Positions 1 through 6,225 of a stretch of DNA of 64,000 nt are shown here, piece by piece; positions within the stretch are counted from its first letter, which is position 1; every line of letters starts with the position of its first letter. The stretch is from Verrucomicrobium spinosum DSM 4136 = JCM 18804. Lineage in GTDB: Bacteria; Verrucomicrobiota; Verrucomicrobiia; Verrucomicrobiales; Verrucomicrobiaceae. Position numbers and translations under genes: made by a program. Where the stretch lies: assembly GCF_000172155.1 (NCBI RefSeq), contig NZ_ABIZ01000001.1, positions 1,674,001-1,738,000 on the forward strand, read 5' to 3'. The notes under the pieces are model-generated. The model did not search any database. It was given only the letters and a program-made list of their open reading frames with translations, and was not told where the DNA came from.

Positions 1-1
1 A

Positions 2-322
2 GCAGGCAAGGCTGCGCCTCATGTGGAGCGGAACGTGGCCCTGCTCCAGCAGTCCGCGGCAGGCAACTTCGCGCTTATCGATTACGTCAATTTCAAAGGA
101 GAGGGGCTCAACCCCAAGGAGCGGTACAACGGGCAGGGCTGGGGGCTCCTCCAGGTGTTGATCGAGATGCGTCCGACAGATGCCGATGGGGCACCCGCTG
201 CCTTTTCAGAGGCGTCCAAACGGGTGCTCACCCGGCGGGTGCAGAATGCTCCCGCAGAGCGGAAAGAGCAGCGCTGGCTGGAAGGGTGGAAGAATCGTTG
301 TGAAGGCTACAAGTCCGCCTGA
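2..322 (+). CDS. C-terminal part of a conserved hypothetical protein (5' end outside window)
   Basis: The reading frame is already open at the first bases of the window and ends in TGA at 320-322, so only about 106 C-terminal residues are visible. The stretch FALIDYVNFKGEG followed by RYNGQGWGLLQVL resembles a conserved bacterial hypothetical protein that I cannot name with a function. There is no membrane segment in the visible part. An internal GTG at 23 could start a short protein, but the frame continues upstream without a stop and the conserved text lies downstream, so I read this as the tail of a longer gene. It ends 74 bp before ndk on the same strand; co-transcription is possible but unproven. 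Confidence 0.6.
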   Translation, partial: AGKAAPHVERNVALLQQSAAGNFALIDYVNFKGEGLNPKERYNGQGWGLLQVLIEMRPTDADGAPAAFSEASKRVLTRRVQNAPAERKEQRWLEGWKNRCEGYKSA

Positions 323-396
323 GGCGAAATCGCCCCAGAATCCCCTGTGGCATCTTGCTTGACTCCCCGGATGCCTTGACCTAAACACTCCGCCCC

Positions 397-837
397 ATGG
401 CCGAACAAACGACCCTCATCCTTCTCAAGCCCGATTGCGTCTCCAAAAATCTCTGCGGCGAAGTGCTCAAGCGCTTTGAAGGAGCCGGTTTCCAGATCCG
501 TGGCCTGAAAATGCTTCAGCTGGACGACGCCGTCCTCGCTGATCACTACTCCCATATCGCTTCCAAGCCCTTCTTCCCGGATGTGGCGGACTTCATGAAG
601 AAGACCCCGGTGGTCGCTCTGGCGCTCGCAGGTGAGAACGTCATCGAGCAGGTGCGCGCCCTCCTCGGGCCGACGGACTCCCGCAAGGCTGACAAAGGCA
701 CCATCCGTGGCGACTTCGGTGGCGACATGATGGTGAACGTGGCGCACGCCTCCGACTCCCCGGAAGCCGCCGCGGCAGAGCTCAACCGTTTCTTCAAGGA
801 CGGTGAGATCTTCACCTACACGAAGATCTCCGCCTGA
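397..837 (+). CDS. ndk: Nucleoside diphosphate kinase
   Basis: This 146-residue protein has the normal length for bacterial Ndk, the cytosolic enzyme that moves the gamma-phosphate of ATP onto nucleoside diphosphates through a phosphohistidine intermediate. The N-terminal TLILLKPDCV contains the conserved lysine (K11). The active-site stretch NVAHASDS places the phosphorylated histidine at H117; the usual glycine after it is alanine here, a conservative change. Other binding positions are recognisable, including R87, T93, R104 and N114. The ATG at 397 fits the family N-terminus; no strong Shine-Dalgarno sequence is visible. A strong hairpin follows 56 bp after the stop. Confidence 0.96.
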   Translation: MAEQTTLILLKPDCVSKNLCGEVLKRFEGAGFQIRGLKMLQLDDAVLADHYSHIASKPFFPDVADFMKKTPVVALALAGENVIEQVRALLGPTDSRKADKGTIRGDFGGDMMVNVAHASDSPEAAAAELNRFFKDGEIFTYTKISA

Positions 838-893
838 TCCCAGGCCGTCAGAGGCCCTGCACGCCTCTGGCCATCAATGATTTAAACGAAAAA

Positions 894-921
894 CGGGCGG
901 ATGGCGTGTGCCATCCGCCCG
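894..921. terminator. Bidirectional hairpin terminator between ndk and the TM2 gene
   Basis: A perfect 12-bp stem (CGGGCGGATGGC with its complement) closes a GTGT loop. A-rich sequence lies on the left and T-rich sequence on the right. It sits between two convergent genes and can serve both strands. Confidence 0.85.
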
Positions 922-955
922 TTGCGTTTCCTGGCTATTTATAAAATGGGGATGA

Positions 956-1369
956 TCAGGCCGCTCCGGAAAGGAGCTCGCGGTTCCGCTCATCCACCTG
1001 CTGGTTCAGGGTGCAGTAGTCCCAGGCATAGCCGAAGCCGACGAGACCGCCGGTCAGCGCCCAGATGATGCCTGTGACCCACTTGCCCATGTAGAAGCGG
1101 TGAATGCCAAAGATGCCCAGAAAGGTCTGGAGCACCCAGGCCACCGAGTAGTCGATGGGGCCGGACGTGAACTTCAGATCGGCCTCCCGGTCCATCTTGG
1201 GGATCAGGAACAGGTCAACGATCCAGCCAATGAGGAAGAGGCCGAAGGTCAGCATCCAGATGATGCCGCTCACCCGCCGCCCATAATAGAAGCGGTGCGC
1301 GCCAAAGAAGCCAAAGATCCATAGCAGGTAACCAACGGTTTTGCTGTGTGTACTGGAGGTGGTGTTCAT
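956..1369 (-). CDS. Membrane protein with two TM2 domains
   Basis: The protein has 137 residues if started at the ATG at 1367-1369. It contains two copies of the TM2 domain: residues about 12-55 with GFFGAHRFYYG, and residues about 76-120 with GIFGIHRFYMG. Each copy is a pair of hydrophobic helices around the glycine-histidine-arginine-phenylalanine-tyrosine turn, so four transmembrane segments are predicted. TM2 proteins are small inner-membrane proteins of generally unknown function. The frame stays open upstream to an alternative start near 1429, but that extension has no family similarity and crosses a run of nine C residues (coding sense) just before the chosen ATG. No ribosome binding site is visible. 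Confidence 0.85.
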   Translation of the reverse strand: MNTTSSTHSKTVGYLLWIFGFFGAHRFYYGRRVSGIIWMLTFGLFLIGWIVDLFLIPKMDREADLKFTSGPIDYSVAWVLQTFLGIFGIHRFYMGKWVTGIIWALTGGLVGFGYAWDYCTLNQQVDERNRELLSGAA

Positions 1370-1429
1370 TGAGGGGGGGGGCAGAATTGTCTGCGGCATC
1401 AATTTAGTGCACCAACGCGATGAACCCAA

Positions 1430-1717
1430 CCGAAACTGGTCAGGATCGAATACGAAAGAAAATTCACCTTGCCTTCTGTCGAAAAGGGTGTATTCCTACC
1501 TGTCTGGCACATAAGGGCGTATTTGACTCGGCCCGCCAGGGATAATTTTTCAGCATGTCGTTCAACATTTCGTTCCGCCGCAGCCTCATCCGTTTTGTAC
1601 AGGATGTGAAAGAGTTGTCGGCTCGCGTATGTTAAGTGTGTTCCGTATGGTACTCACTGCGTCCATGCCCATATGCTTTGGCATCCATGTTGGATGTCTT
1701 TTTGCCATTAACTCACC
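1430..1717. other. Intergenic leader between the TM2 gene and infC
   Basis: About 290 bp between two divergent genes, presumably holding both promoters and the 5' leader of infC. I see no open frame with family similarity and no convincing stable hairpin. A leader-based autoregulatory element for infC is possible but cannot be shown by reading. Confidence 0.4.
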
Positions 1718-1731
1718 GGAGGTGCGTCATC
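1718..1731 (+). promoter_or_regulatory. infC Shine-Dalgarno and unusual ATC start codon
   Basis: GGAGGTG at 1718-1724 is the best ribosome binding site seen in this part of the window. Six bases after GGAGG comes ATC (1729-1731), in frame with IF-3. No ATG or GTG lies at a suitable distance. In other bacteria infC uses AUU, AUC or AUA starts, which lets IF-3 repress its own translation. Confidence 0.75.
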
Positions 1732-2532
1732 AACCCTAGCTTCAATAACAGACCACGACCAGGCTTCAACCGTGGAGGCCGGTTCCAGGACCAAACCCGC
1801 GTCAACGACCGTATTCGGTCTCCGAAAGTCCGTGTCATTGACGGTGCCACGAACCAACAGCTCGGCGTGTTGCCGACAGGCCAGGCCGTCCGCATGGCCA
1901 AGGAGCGCGGGATGGATCTCGTGGAAATCTCCGCTTCCGCCGATCCACCGGTCTGCAAGATCGTGGACTACGGCAAGTACAAGTACGAGCAGGAGAAAAA
2001 GAAGAAGGAGTCCGCCAAGGCCCAGAAGGGTGGCAAGCTGAAGGAACTCAAGTTCCGCGTCGGCATTGATCCGCACGACTACCTCATCAAGATCGCCCAC
2101 GGCGAGGAATTCCTGTCCGAGGGCAACAAAGTCCGCGTCCAGCTCCAGTTCAAAGGTCGCCAGATGGCGCACCAGGAGATTGGGTTCCAGCTCGCCAGAC
2201 GCATTCGCGAAGACCTTCTGACCATGGGCCATGTGGACCAGGATCCGAAGATGGCTGGCCGCAACATCAACATGCAGATCTCCCCGTTGCCCGAAAAGCA
2301 GCGCCAGCGGAAGTTCGCCAACTTCAAGCATGGGAAGTTCCTTGACCCAGAGGAAGAGGACAACACGCATGAGGAGCACGATGAGGATGACCACATCCTG
2401 GAAGCCCATGAGGAAGTGGAAGCTACCAACGGGGAAGCGCCACCCCCTGCGCCTGCGCCCGCGCCCAAGCAGAACGGCACCAAGCCGAAGCCCAGGCTGG
2501 TGATCGACCCCTCCAACGTGGACTCAGCGTAG
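1729..2532 (+). CDS. infC: Translation initiation factor IF-3 with a long acidic C-terminal extension
   Basis: IF-3 binds the 30S subunit, prevents premature 50S joining and proofreads initiator tRNA and start codon. Starting at ATC 1729 the protein has 267 residues. The N-domain spans about 27-95 (VRVIDG, RGMDLVEISASADPPVCKIVDYGKYKYE). A lysine-rich linker follows, then the C-domain at about 105-190 (KFRVGIDPHDY, GNKVRVQLQFKGRQMAHQEIG). Canonical IF-3 is about 180 residues; here some 75 more follow, first Glu/Asp/His-rich, then Pro/Ala-rich. An upstream GTG in the same frame at 1636 would add 31 residues unlike IF-3, so I prefer ATC. The usual downstream partners rpmI and rplT are absent; a phosphatase gene starts 15 bp after the stop. 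Confidence 0.93.
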   Translation: MNPSFNNRPRPGFNRGGRFQDQTRVNDRIRSPKVRVIDGATNQQLGVLPTGQAVRMAKERGMDLVEISASADPPVCKIVDYGKYKYEQEKKKKESAKAQKGGKLKELKFRVGIDPHDYLIKIAHGEEFLSEGNKVRVQLQFKGRQMAHQEIGFQLARRIREDLLTMGHVDQDPKMAGRNINMQISPLPEKQRQRKFANFKHGKFLDPEEEDNTHEEHDEDDHILEAHEEVEATNGEAPPPAPAPAPKQNGTKPKPRLVIDPSNVDSA

Positions 2533-2547
2533 GATCAGGAGAAATCT

Positions 2548-3267
2548 GTGGAGCCAGCCAGCATGAGCGGAAGCCCGAATCATCGGCTGCTCCTTTTTGA
2601 TATCGACGGCACCCTGCTCGACACCGGTGGAGCAGGGGCCGGCGCACTGCTGGATGCGGCAGAGGACGTGCTCCAAGTTCGTCGTGAGCACCTGCCTCCG
2701 CTGGATCTTGCAGGGGCGACCGATGGCGGCGTGCTCCGCAAGCTCTTTGCAGATGCTGGCCAGCCGTTGGATCCCGACCGGGTGGAGGCCTACTATGCCT
2801 CCTACCTTGGCCATTTGCAGCGCCGCGTACGGCACGAGGAGTTTGCCGGGCGGTTGTTGGGCGGCGTGGTGGATCTGCTGGAGCAGGTCAGCCAGGAATC
2901 CCGTTTTTCAGTAGGCCTGCTCACCGGCAACATTCGTCGGGGCGCAGTGATCAAGCTGGAGCGCTTCGGCATTCACGGTCACTTTCTGGATGGCGGTTTT
3001 GGGGATGACGGGGAAGACCGCAATCACCTCGGTCCCGTAGCCGTACGCCGCATGGCTCAGGCCGCGCAGCGGCACTTCACTCCAGAGCAGGTCATTGTGA
3101 TTGGCGACACCCCTCGTGATGTGGCCTGTGCCCACGCCATGGGGGCGCGTTGTCTGGCAGTTGCCACCGGCAAGTTTGACCACGCCTCATTGCAGACCCT
3201 CGGAGCCTGGCGGGTCGAGGAAAATCTCCATGATGCCGCGAGGTTGATCGAGGCGTTTGCCGCCTGA
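2548..3267 (+). CDS. HAD-superfamily hydrolase, phosphoglycolate-phosphatase-like
   Basis: A 239-residue cytosolic phosphatase of the haloacid dehalogenase superfamily. Motif I is LLLFDIDGTLLDT, with nucleophile D18 and acid/base D20. Motif II is the threonine in GLLTGN, and motif IV is VIVIGDTPRDV. An alpha-helical cap of about 80 residues between motifs I and II fits subclass I, to which Gph-type enzymes belong; the natural substrate is not evident. The start is GTG 2548, chosen because AGGAG at 2537-2541 lies six bases upstream; the ATG at 2563 would be too far from it. The 15-bp gap to infC suggests one transcript. A hairpin follows 33 bp after the stop. Confidence 0.88.
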   Translation: MEPASMSGSPNHRLLLFDIDGTLLDTGGAGAGALLDAAEDVLQVRREHLPPLDLAGATDGGVLRKLFADAGQPLDPDRVEAYYASYLGHLQRRVRHEEFAGRLLGGVVDLLEQVSQESRFSVGLLTGNIRRGAVIKLERFGIHGHFLDGGFGDDGEDRNHLGPVAVRRMAQAAQRHFTPEQVIVIGDTPRDVACAHAMGARCLAVATGKFDHASLQTLGAWRVEENLHDAARLIEAFAA

Positions 3268-3300
3268 AGCCCCGGACTCAGGGCAGGGGGCAGACACAAA

Positions 3301-3331
3301 AAATCCCGGACCCCTTGATGGCCCGGGATTT
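3301..3331. terminator. Bidirectional hairpin terminator between the HAD and DUF1080 genes
   Basis: AAATCCCGG pairs with CCGGGATTT (9 bp) around a 13-base loop. A-rich sequence on the left gives a T-tract for leftward transcription; the rightward strand has only TTT. It lies between convergent genes. Confidence 0.75.
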
Positions 3332-3366
3332 GAGGTCGGAGACGAGCAGAGGGCTCAGGCTCCTGA

Positions 3367-4149
3367 TCAGGGCAGCGGGCGCACCCAGTAGTTGCGCACA
3401 CGCACGGGCGGATCGTTCTTGTGGTCCTGCAGGCGGACCGGGGCTTTCTCCGGGAACACGCCATCGTAGTTGGTGATGTTCTTGTGCTTCGTCGGGCCCA
3501 TGATCTTCGTGTGCACCTGTACGCAGACGCCGTTCACAAACGTGGTCACGTAAGCCGGCTCCACCACTTTGCCGTCCTTCAGCTTGGGCGCGGTGAAGAT
3601 GATGTCATAAGTCTGCCATTCCCCGGCGGGGCGCACCGCATTCACGAGCGGGGGCGTCTGCCCGTAGATGCACCCTGTCATGCCATCAGCGTAGGTGGGG
3701 TTGTTGTAGCAATCCAGCATCTGGCACTCATAGCGGTCCATGAAGAACACGCCTGCGTTGCCCTTCTTCTGGGAGTTGCCCTTGGTCTCGGGGGCGCTCA
3801 TCCACTCGATGTGAAGCTGGCAGCTGGCGAACTGCTCCTTGGTCCAGCAGTCTCCGCCAGCGATGAGGAGTTCACCGTTTTCGACCTTCCACGGGCAGGG
3901 CTTGCCATCCTTGCTCACCAGGGCATCCGTGCTGCCGCCATCAAAGATCACCACCGCATCCGCTGGTGCGCTGGCATTCGTCTTGCCCGGGGCCACCACA
4001 GGCGGGGCGGGGCGCTTGATGTCGTGCACCCGCCACTCGGTGCCAGGAATGATTGGCGTGTCTTCGTAGCCGATCGGAGAGGGCTTGTCTTCGCCATGGC
4101 AGGCCGCGGCAAAGATCGCGAGGAGGGTGAGTGCTGGTAGCTTCTTCAT
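3367..4149 (-). CDS. Exported DUF1080 (3-keto-disaccharide hydrolase-like) protein
   Basis: A 260-residue protein whose N-terminus (MKKLPALTLLAIFAAAC) is a signal peptide. The cysteine at 17 after FAAA could be a lipidation site, although the lipobox is not ideal, so lipoprotein versus soluble periplasmic protein is open. The mature part matches the DUF1080 family, a concanavalin-like beta-jelly-roll fold abundant in Planctomycetes and Verrucomicrobia: AVVIFDGG, GNAGVFFMDRYECQMLD, NPTYADGMTG and RPAGEWQTYDIIF. Family members are linked to sugar or glycoside breakdown, but the substrate here cannot be read from sequence. It stands alone, convergent with the HAD phosphatase gene and divergent from the tRNA. 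Confidence 0.88.
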   Translation of the reverse strand: MKKLPALTLLAIFAAACHGEDKPSPIGYEDTPIIPGTEWRVHDIKRPAPPVVAPGKTNASAPADAVVIFDGGSTDALVSKDGKPCPWKVENGELLIAGGDCWTKEQFASCQLHIEWMSAPETKGNSQKKGNAGVFFMDRYECQMLDCYNNPTYADGMTGCIYGQTPPLVNAVRPAGEWQTYDIIFTAPKLKDGKVVEPAYVTTFVNGVCVQVHTKIMGPTKHKNITNYDGVFPEKAPVRLQDHKNDPPVRVRNYWVRPLP

Positions 4150-4250
4150 GTGTCAGGGAGTGATGGAACAACGGGGATGTCTTCGTGGAGAGAGAGAGTC
4201 ACGCAGTGGTGACGCACGATCTTAAACTGAATCATAAAATGTTGCAGTTT

Positions 4251-4264
4251 CTTGTTGCAACAAG
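4251..4264. promoter_or_regulatory. Palindrome CTTGTTGCAACAAG upstream of the initiator tRNA
   Basis: A perfect 14-bp palindrome lies between the DUF1080 start and the tRNA, followed by AT-rich text with GATAAT (4267-4272) and TATAAA (4282-4287) as possible -10 elements. It could be an operator or part of the tRNA promoter. No regulator is identified. Confidence 0.3.
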
Positions 4265-4293
4265 CGGATAATGAACGACTCTATAAATCCAAT

Positions 4294-4370
<77 letters not shown>

Positions 4371-4380
4371 ATTTCAAAGA

Positions 4381-4411
4381 GGCCTTACAGTGAAAGCTGT
4401 AAGGCCTTTTT
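4381..4411 (+). terminator. Rho-independent terminator after the initiator tRNA (repeat copy 1)
   Basis: A perfect 10-bp stem (GGCCTTACAG with its complement) has a TGAAAG loop followed by five T residues. It terminates the tRNA transcript. Confidence 0.92.
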
Positions 4412-4417
4412 GTTGGA

Positions 4418-4681
4418 ATGGAGTATCAAGTCTATATCATCCGCAACAACGCAGGTCGCTTGTACATCGGGATGAGTGAAGACGTGATTGCCCGCCTGAC
4501 CGATCACAACAGCGGCGTGTCCAGATGGACCAAACACCGCGGCCCTTGGGAACTCATCTGGCAGAGCGAGCCCCAAGACATCACCTCCGCAAGGAAGTTG
4601 GAGAATCTGCTGAAGCGGCAGAAAGGCGGAGCCGGGCTGTACCACCTCACCGGCCTGCCTCGACCCCGCGAAGGCTCATAA
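4418..4681 (+). CDS. Small GIY-YIG nuclease-family protein, copy 1
   Basis: An 87-residue, single-domain member of the GIY-YIG superfamily (UvrC N-domain/YhbQ-like). The two signature strands are VYI (5-7) and YIG (16-18). The catalytic arginine is R26 within DVIARLTDHNSG, followed by H30, and the metal-binding glutamate is E62 in ARKLENLLKRQKGG. All key residues are present, so the product may be active; its target is unknown. The gene starts just after the T-run of the tRNA terminator and has no visible ribosome binding site. Its last codons and TAA stop (GGC TCA TAA) coincide with a copy of the tRNA anticodon-loop sequence. Confidence 0.82.
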   Translation: MEYQVYIIRNNAGRLYIGMSEDVIARLTDHNSGVSRWTKHRGPWELIWQSEPQDITSARKLENLLKRQKGGAGLYHLTGLPRPREGS

Positions 4682-4736
4682 TCCCGCCCTGCGGGATCAC
4701 AGGTTCAAATCCTGTCCCCGCAACCAATTTCAAAGA

Positions 4737-4767
4737 GGCCTTACAGTGAAAGCTGTAAGGCCTTTTT
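4737..4767 (+). terminator. Terminator hairpin, repeat copy 2
   Basis: Exact copy of the hairpin and T-run at 4381-4411, displaced by 356 bp. It lies between the first and second nuclease genes. Confidence 0.9.
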
Positions 4768-4773
4768 GTTGGA

Positions 4774-5037
4774 ATGGAGTATCAAGTCTATATCATCCGC
4801 AACAACGCAGGTCGCTTGTACATCGGGATGAGTGAAGACGTGATTGCCCGCCTGACCGATCACAACAGCGGCGTGTCCAGATGGACCAAACACCGCGGCC
4901 CTTGGGAACTCATCTGGCAGAGCGAGCCCCAAGACATCACCTCCGCAAGGAAGTTGGAGAATCTGCTGAAGCGGCAGAAAGGCGGAGCCGGGCTGTACCA
5001 CCTCACCGGCCTGCCTCGACCCCGCGAAGGCTCATAA
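4774..5037 (+). CDS. Small GIY-YIG nuclease-family protein, copy 2 (identical protein)
   Basis: The 87-residue translation is identical to copy 1 at 4418-4681, with the same catalytic residues and the same TAA stop lying in tRNA-like sequence. The identity, including flanks, indicates a recent tandem duplication or ongoing homogenisation. It is preceded by its own tRNA 3' end and terminator copy, so expression would need read-through or a promoter I cannot see. Confidence 0.82.
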   Translation: MEYQVYIIRNNAGRLYIGMSEDVIARLTDHNSGVSRWTKHRGPWELIWQSEPQDITSARKLENLLKRQKGGAGLYHLTGLPRPREGS

Positions 5038-5092
5038 TCCCGCCCTGCGGGATCACAGGTTCAAATCCTGTCCCCGCAACCAATTTCAAAGA

Positions 5093-5123
5093 GGCCTTAC
5101 AGTGAAAGCTGTAAGGCCTTTTT
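5093..5123 (+). terminator. Terminator hairpin, repeat copy 3
   Basis: Third exact copy of the tRNA terminator hairpin, 712 bp after the first. Confidence 0.9.
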
Positions 5124-5129
5124 GTTGGA

Positions 5130-5197
5130 ATGGAGTATCAAGTCTATATCATCCGCAACAACGCAGGTCGCTTGTACATCGGGATGAGTGAAGACGT
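5130..5197 (+). pseudogene. Truncated GIY-YIG nuclease gene, copy 3
   Basis: The start codon and first 22 codons match copies 1 and 2, including both strands of the GIY-YIG signature. Identity ends after AAGACGT at 5197; the sequence then becomes unrelated repeat-rich DNA with an in-frame stop soon after. The catalytic arginine and glutamate are lost. Confidence 0.8.
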
Positions 5198-5279
5198 TTC
5201 CCTGTAGGCTTGGGTCCTCCCGATTGGGAAGGTGCTCCACGCCCCCGCCGCCACCGCGCTGCATCGTAGGGTCCTCAAG

Positions 5280-5331
5280 CAGGGTTGGAGTACCGTCCCG
5301 CATTGCGGGACGGCTCAGTTCGAGGAGTGAA
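5280..5331. repeat. Partial copy of the palindromic dispersed repeat
   Basis: It contains the palindrome at 5293-5313 (arms CCGTCCCGC and GCGGGACGG around ATT), preceded by GGTTGGAGTA and followed by CAGTTCGAG, like the right end of the longer copy at 5380-5594. Confidence 0.7.
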
Positions 5332-5379
5332 GGATTCCCGCCATGCCGGTGGCAGGAACGCCCCTTCAGCCCTCAGCGC

Positions 5380-5594
5380 ATCTCATCGGCAAAAGAACGA
5401 CCAACGGCCCCGCCACCTATTCCCTGACCGCCTAAAGGCGGAACTCCAACGCTGCTTCGAACGTCGTTGCGTATTTTGGGGTGCGCACTGCTCCTGATCA
5501 CGTGAAAGCTCGAACCGCGAGATGGACGTGCCCAGTCCCCTTGACATCCGCGGCGTGGTTGGAGTACCGTCCCGCATTGCGGGACGGGTCAGTT
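5380..5594. repeat. Dispersed palindromic repeat, family 1, copy A
   Basis: This roughly 215-bp stretch is about 90% identical by eye to 10915-11127. It carries two palindromes: CCGCCTAAAGGCGG (5428-5441) and CCGTCCCGC/ATT/GCGGGACGG (5567-5587). Both copies are intergenic. The arrangement resembles REP/BIME elements, but no REP-associated transposase is in the window. Confidence 0.75.
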
Positions 5595-6225
5595 CGAGCA
5601 GTGAATGATCCACGCCGCCTCCCTCCCTCCTTCTTTTGTGCAAGGCCCTGTCCATGGAAACGCGCTTTCGCGTGGACAATGCGAACCTCTCGTATGCCCC
5701 GAACCGAGTCGTCACTCCTGCAGGACCCGTGCCATGGGGGTGGCGGTGGAGGTGCAATGGAATCAATGATCTGAGGACCAATATCGGATGGGACGGGAAA
5801 GGGCTTTCAGCGCTGCTTGCCAATCACTGTGACTGCGCACGTGAGGCTCGAATGAAAGAGGAGGTTTTTTTTGCAGTGGATGCGATTATGATCGTAGCGA
5901 AAGACATAAGCGTGTGCAATAAATGTTTTTTGAATTTACCCATGCTACCCCTTGGCAACCCAAGCCTCATTTTTTAAATTCGAGAAACCAGCCCCTGCAT
6001 CTCGTGCCAATGGGCGCTGCTGGTTGTACTTGAACAATGGGCATTGCCCGCCCTGGCCCGATGACCATGGGGACAAGGTGCCAAGGTCCATGGAGTTACG
6101 GGCATGCGACACGTGGAATTGGCACCCGCATTTCCCATGCAGATCCGATTGGCCATTGAGGGGTGGTGTTCGTCAGGATGGGTAGATTTGAAGCAACAAA
6201 ACACCCTTTGCACCGTTTGCCTACC

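Larger units (their letters stand above)
5198..6225. other. Non-coding stretch between the tRNA repeat and the histidine kinase
   Basis: About 1 kb. The left part is built of dispersed palindromic repeats. The remainder has only short open frames with no recognisable family. A local AT-rich patch around 5860-5990 may hold the promoter of the kinase gene. I see no RNA gene. Confidence 0.5.

Noticed and set aside
4697-4726. The repeated tRNA 3' ends considered as additional tRNA genes
   Set aside because: Only the T-arm, acceptor 3' strand and CCA are present; the 5' half and D-arm are missing, so they cannot fold as tRNAs.
4525-5105. 74-residue frames ending in GSNPVPATN within each tandem unit
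   Set aside because: They translate the tRNA T-arm and acceptor in a second frame overlapping the GIY-YIG gene; they are by-products of the tRNA copy.
5636-5977. A 113-residue frame before the kinase gene
   Set aside because: There is no recognisable family, the composition changes along its length and it overlaps repeat-derived DNA.
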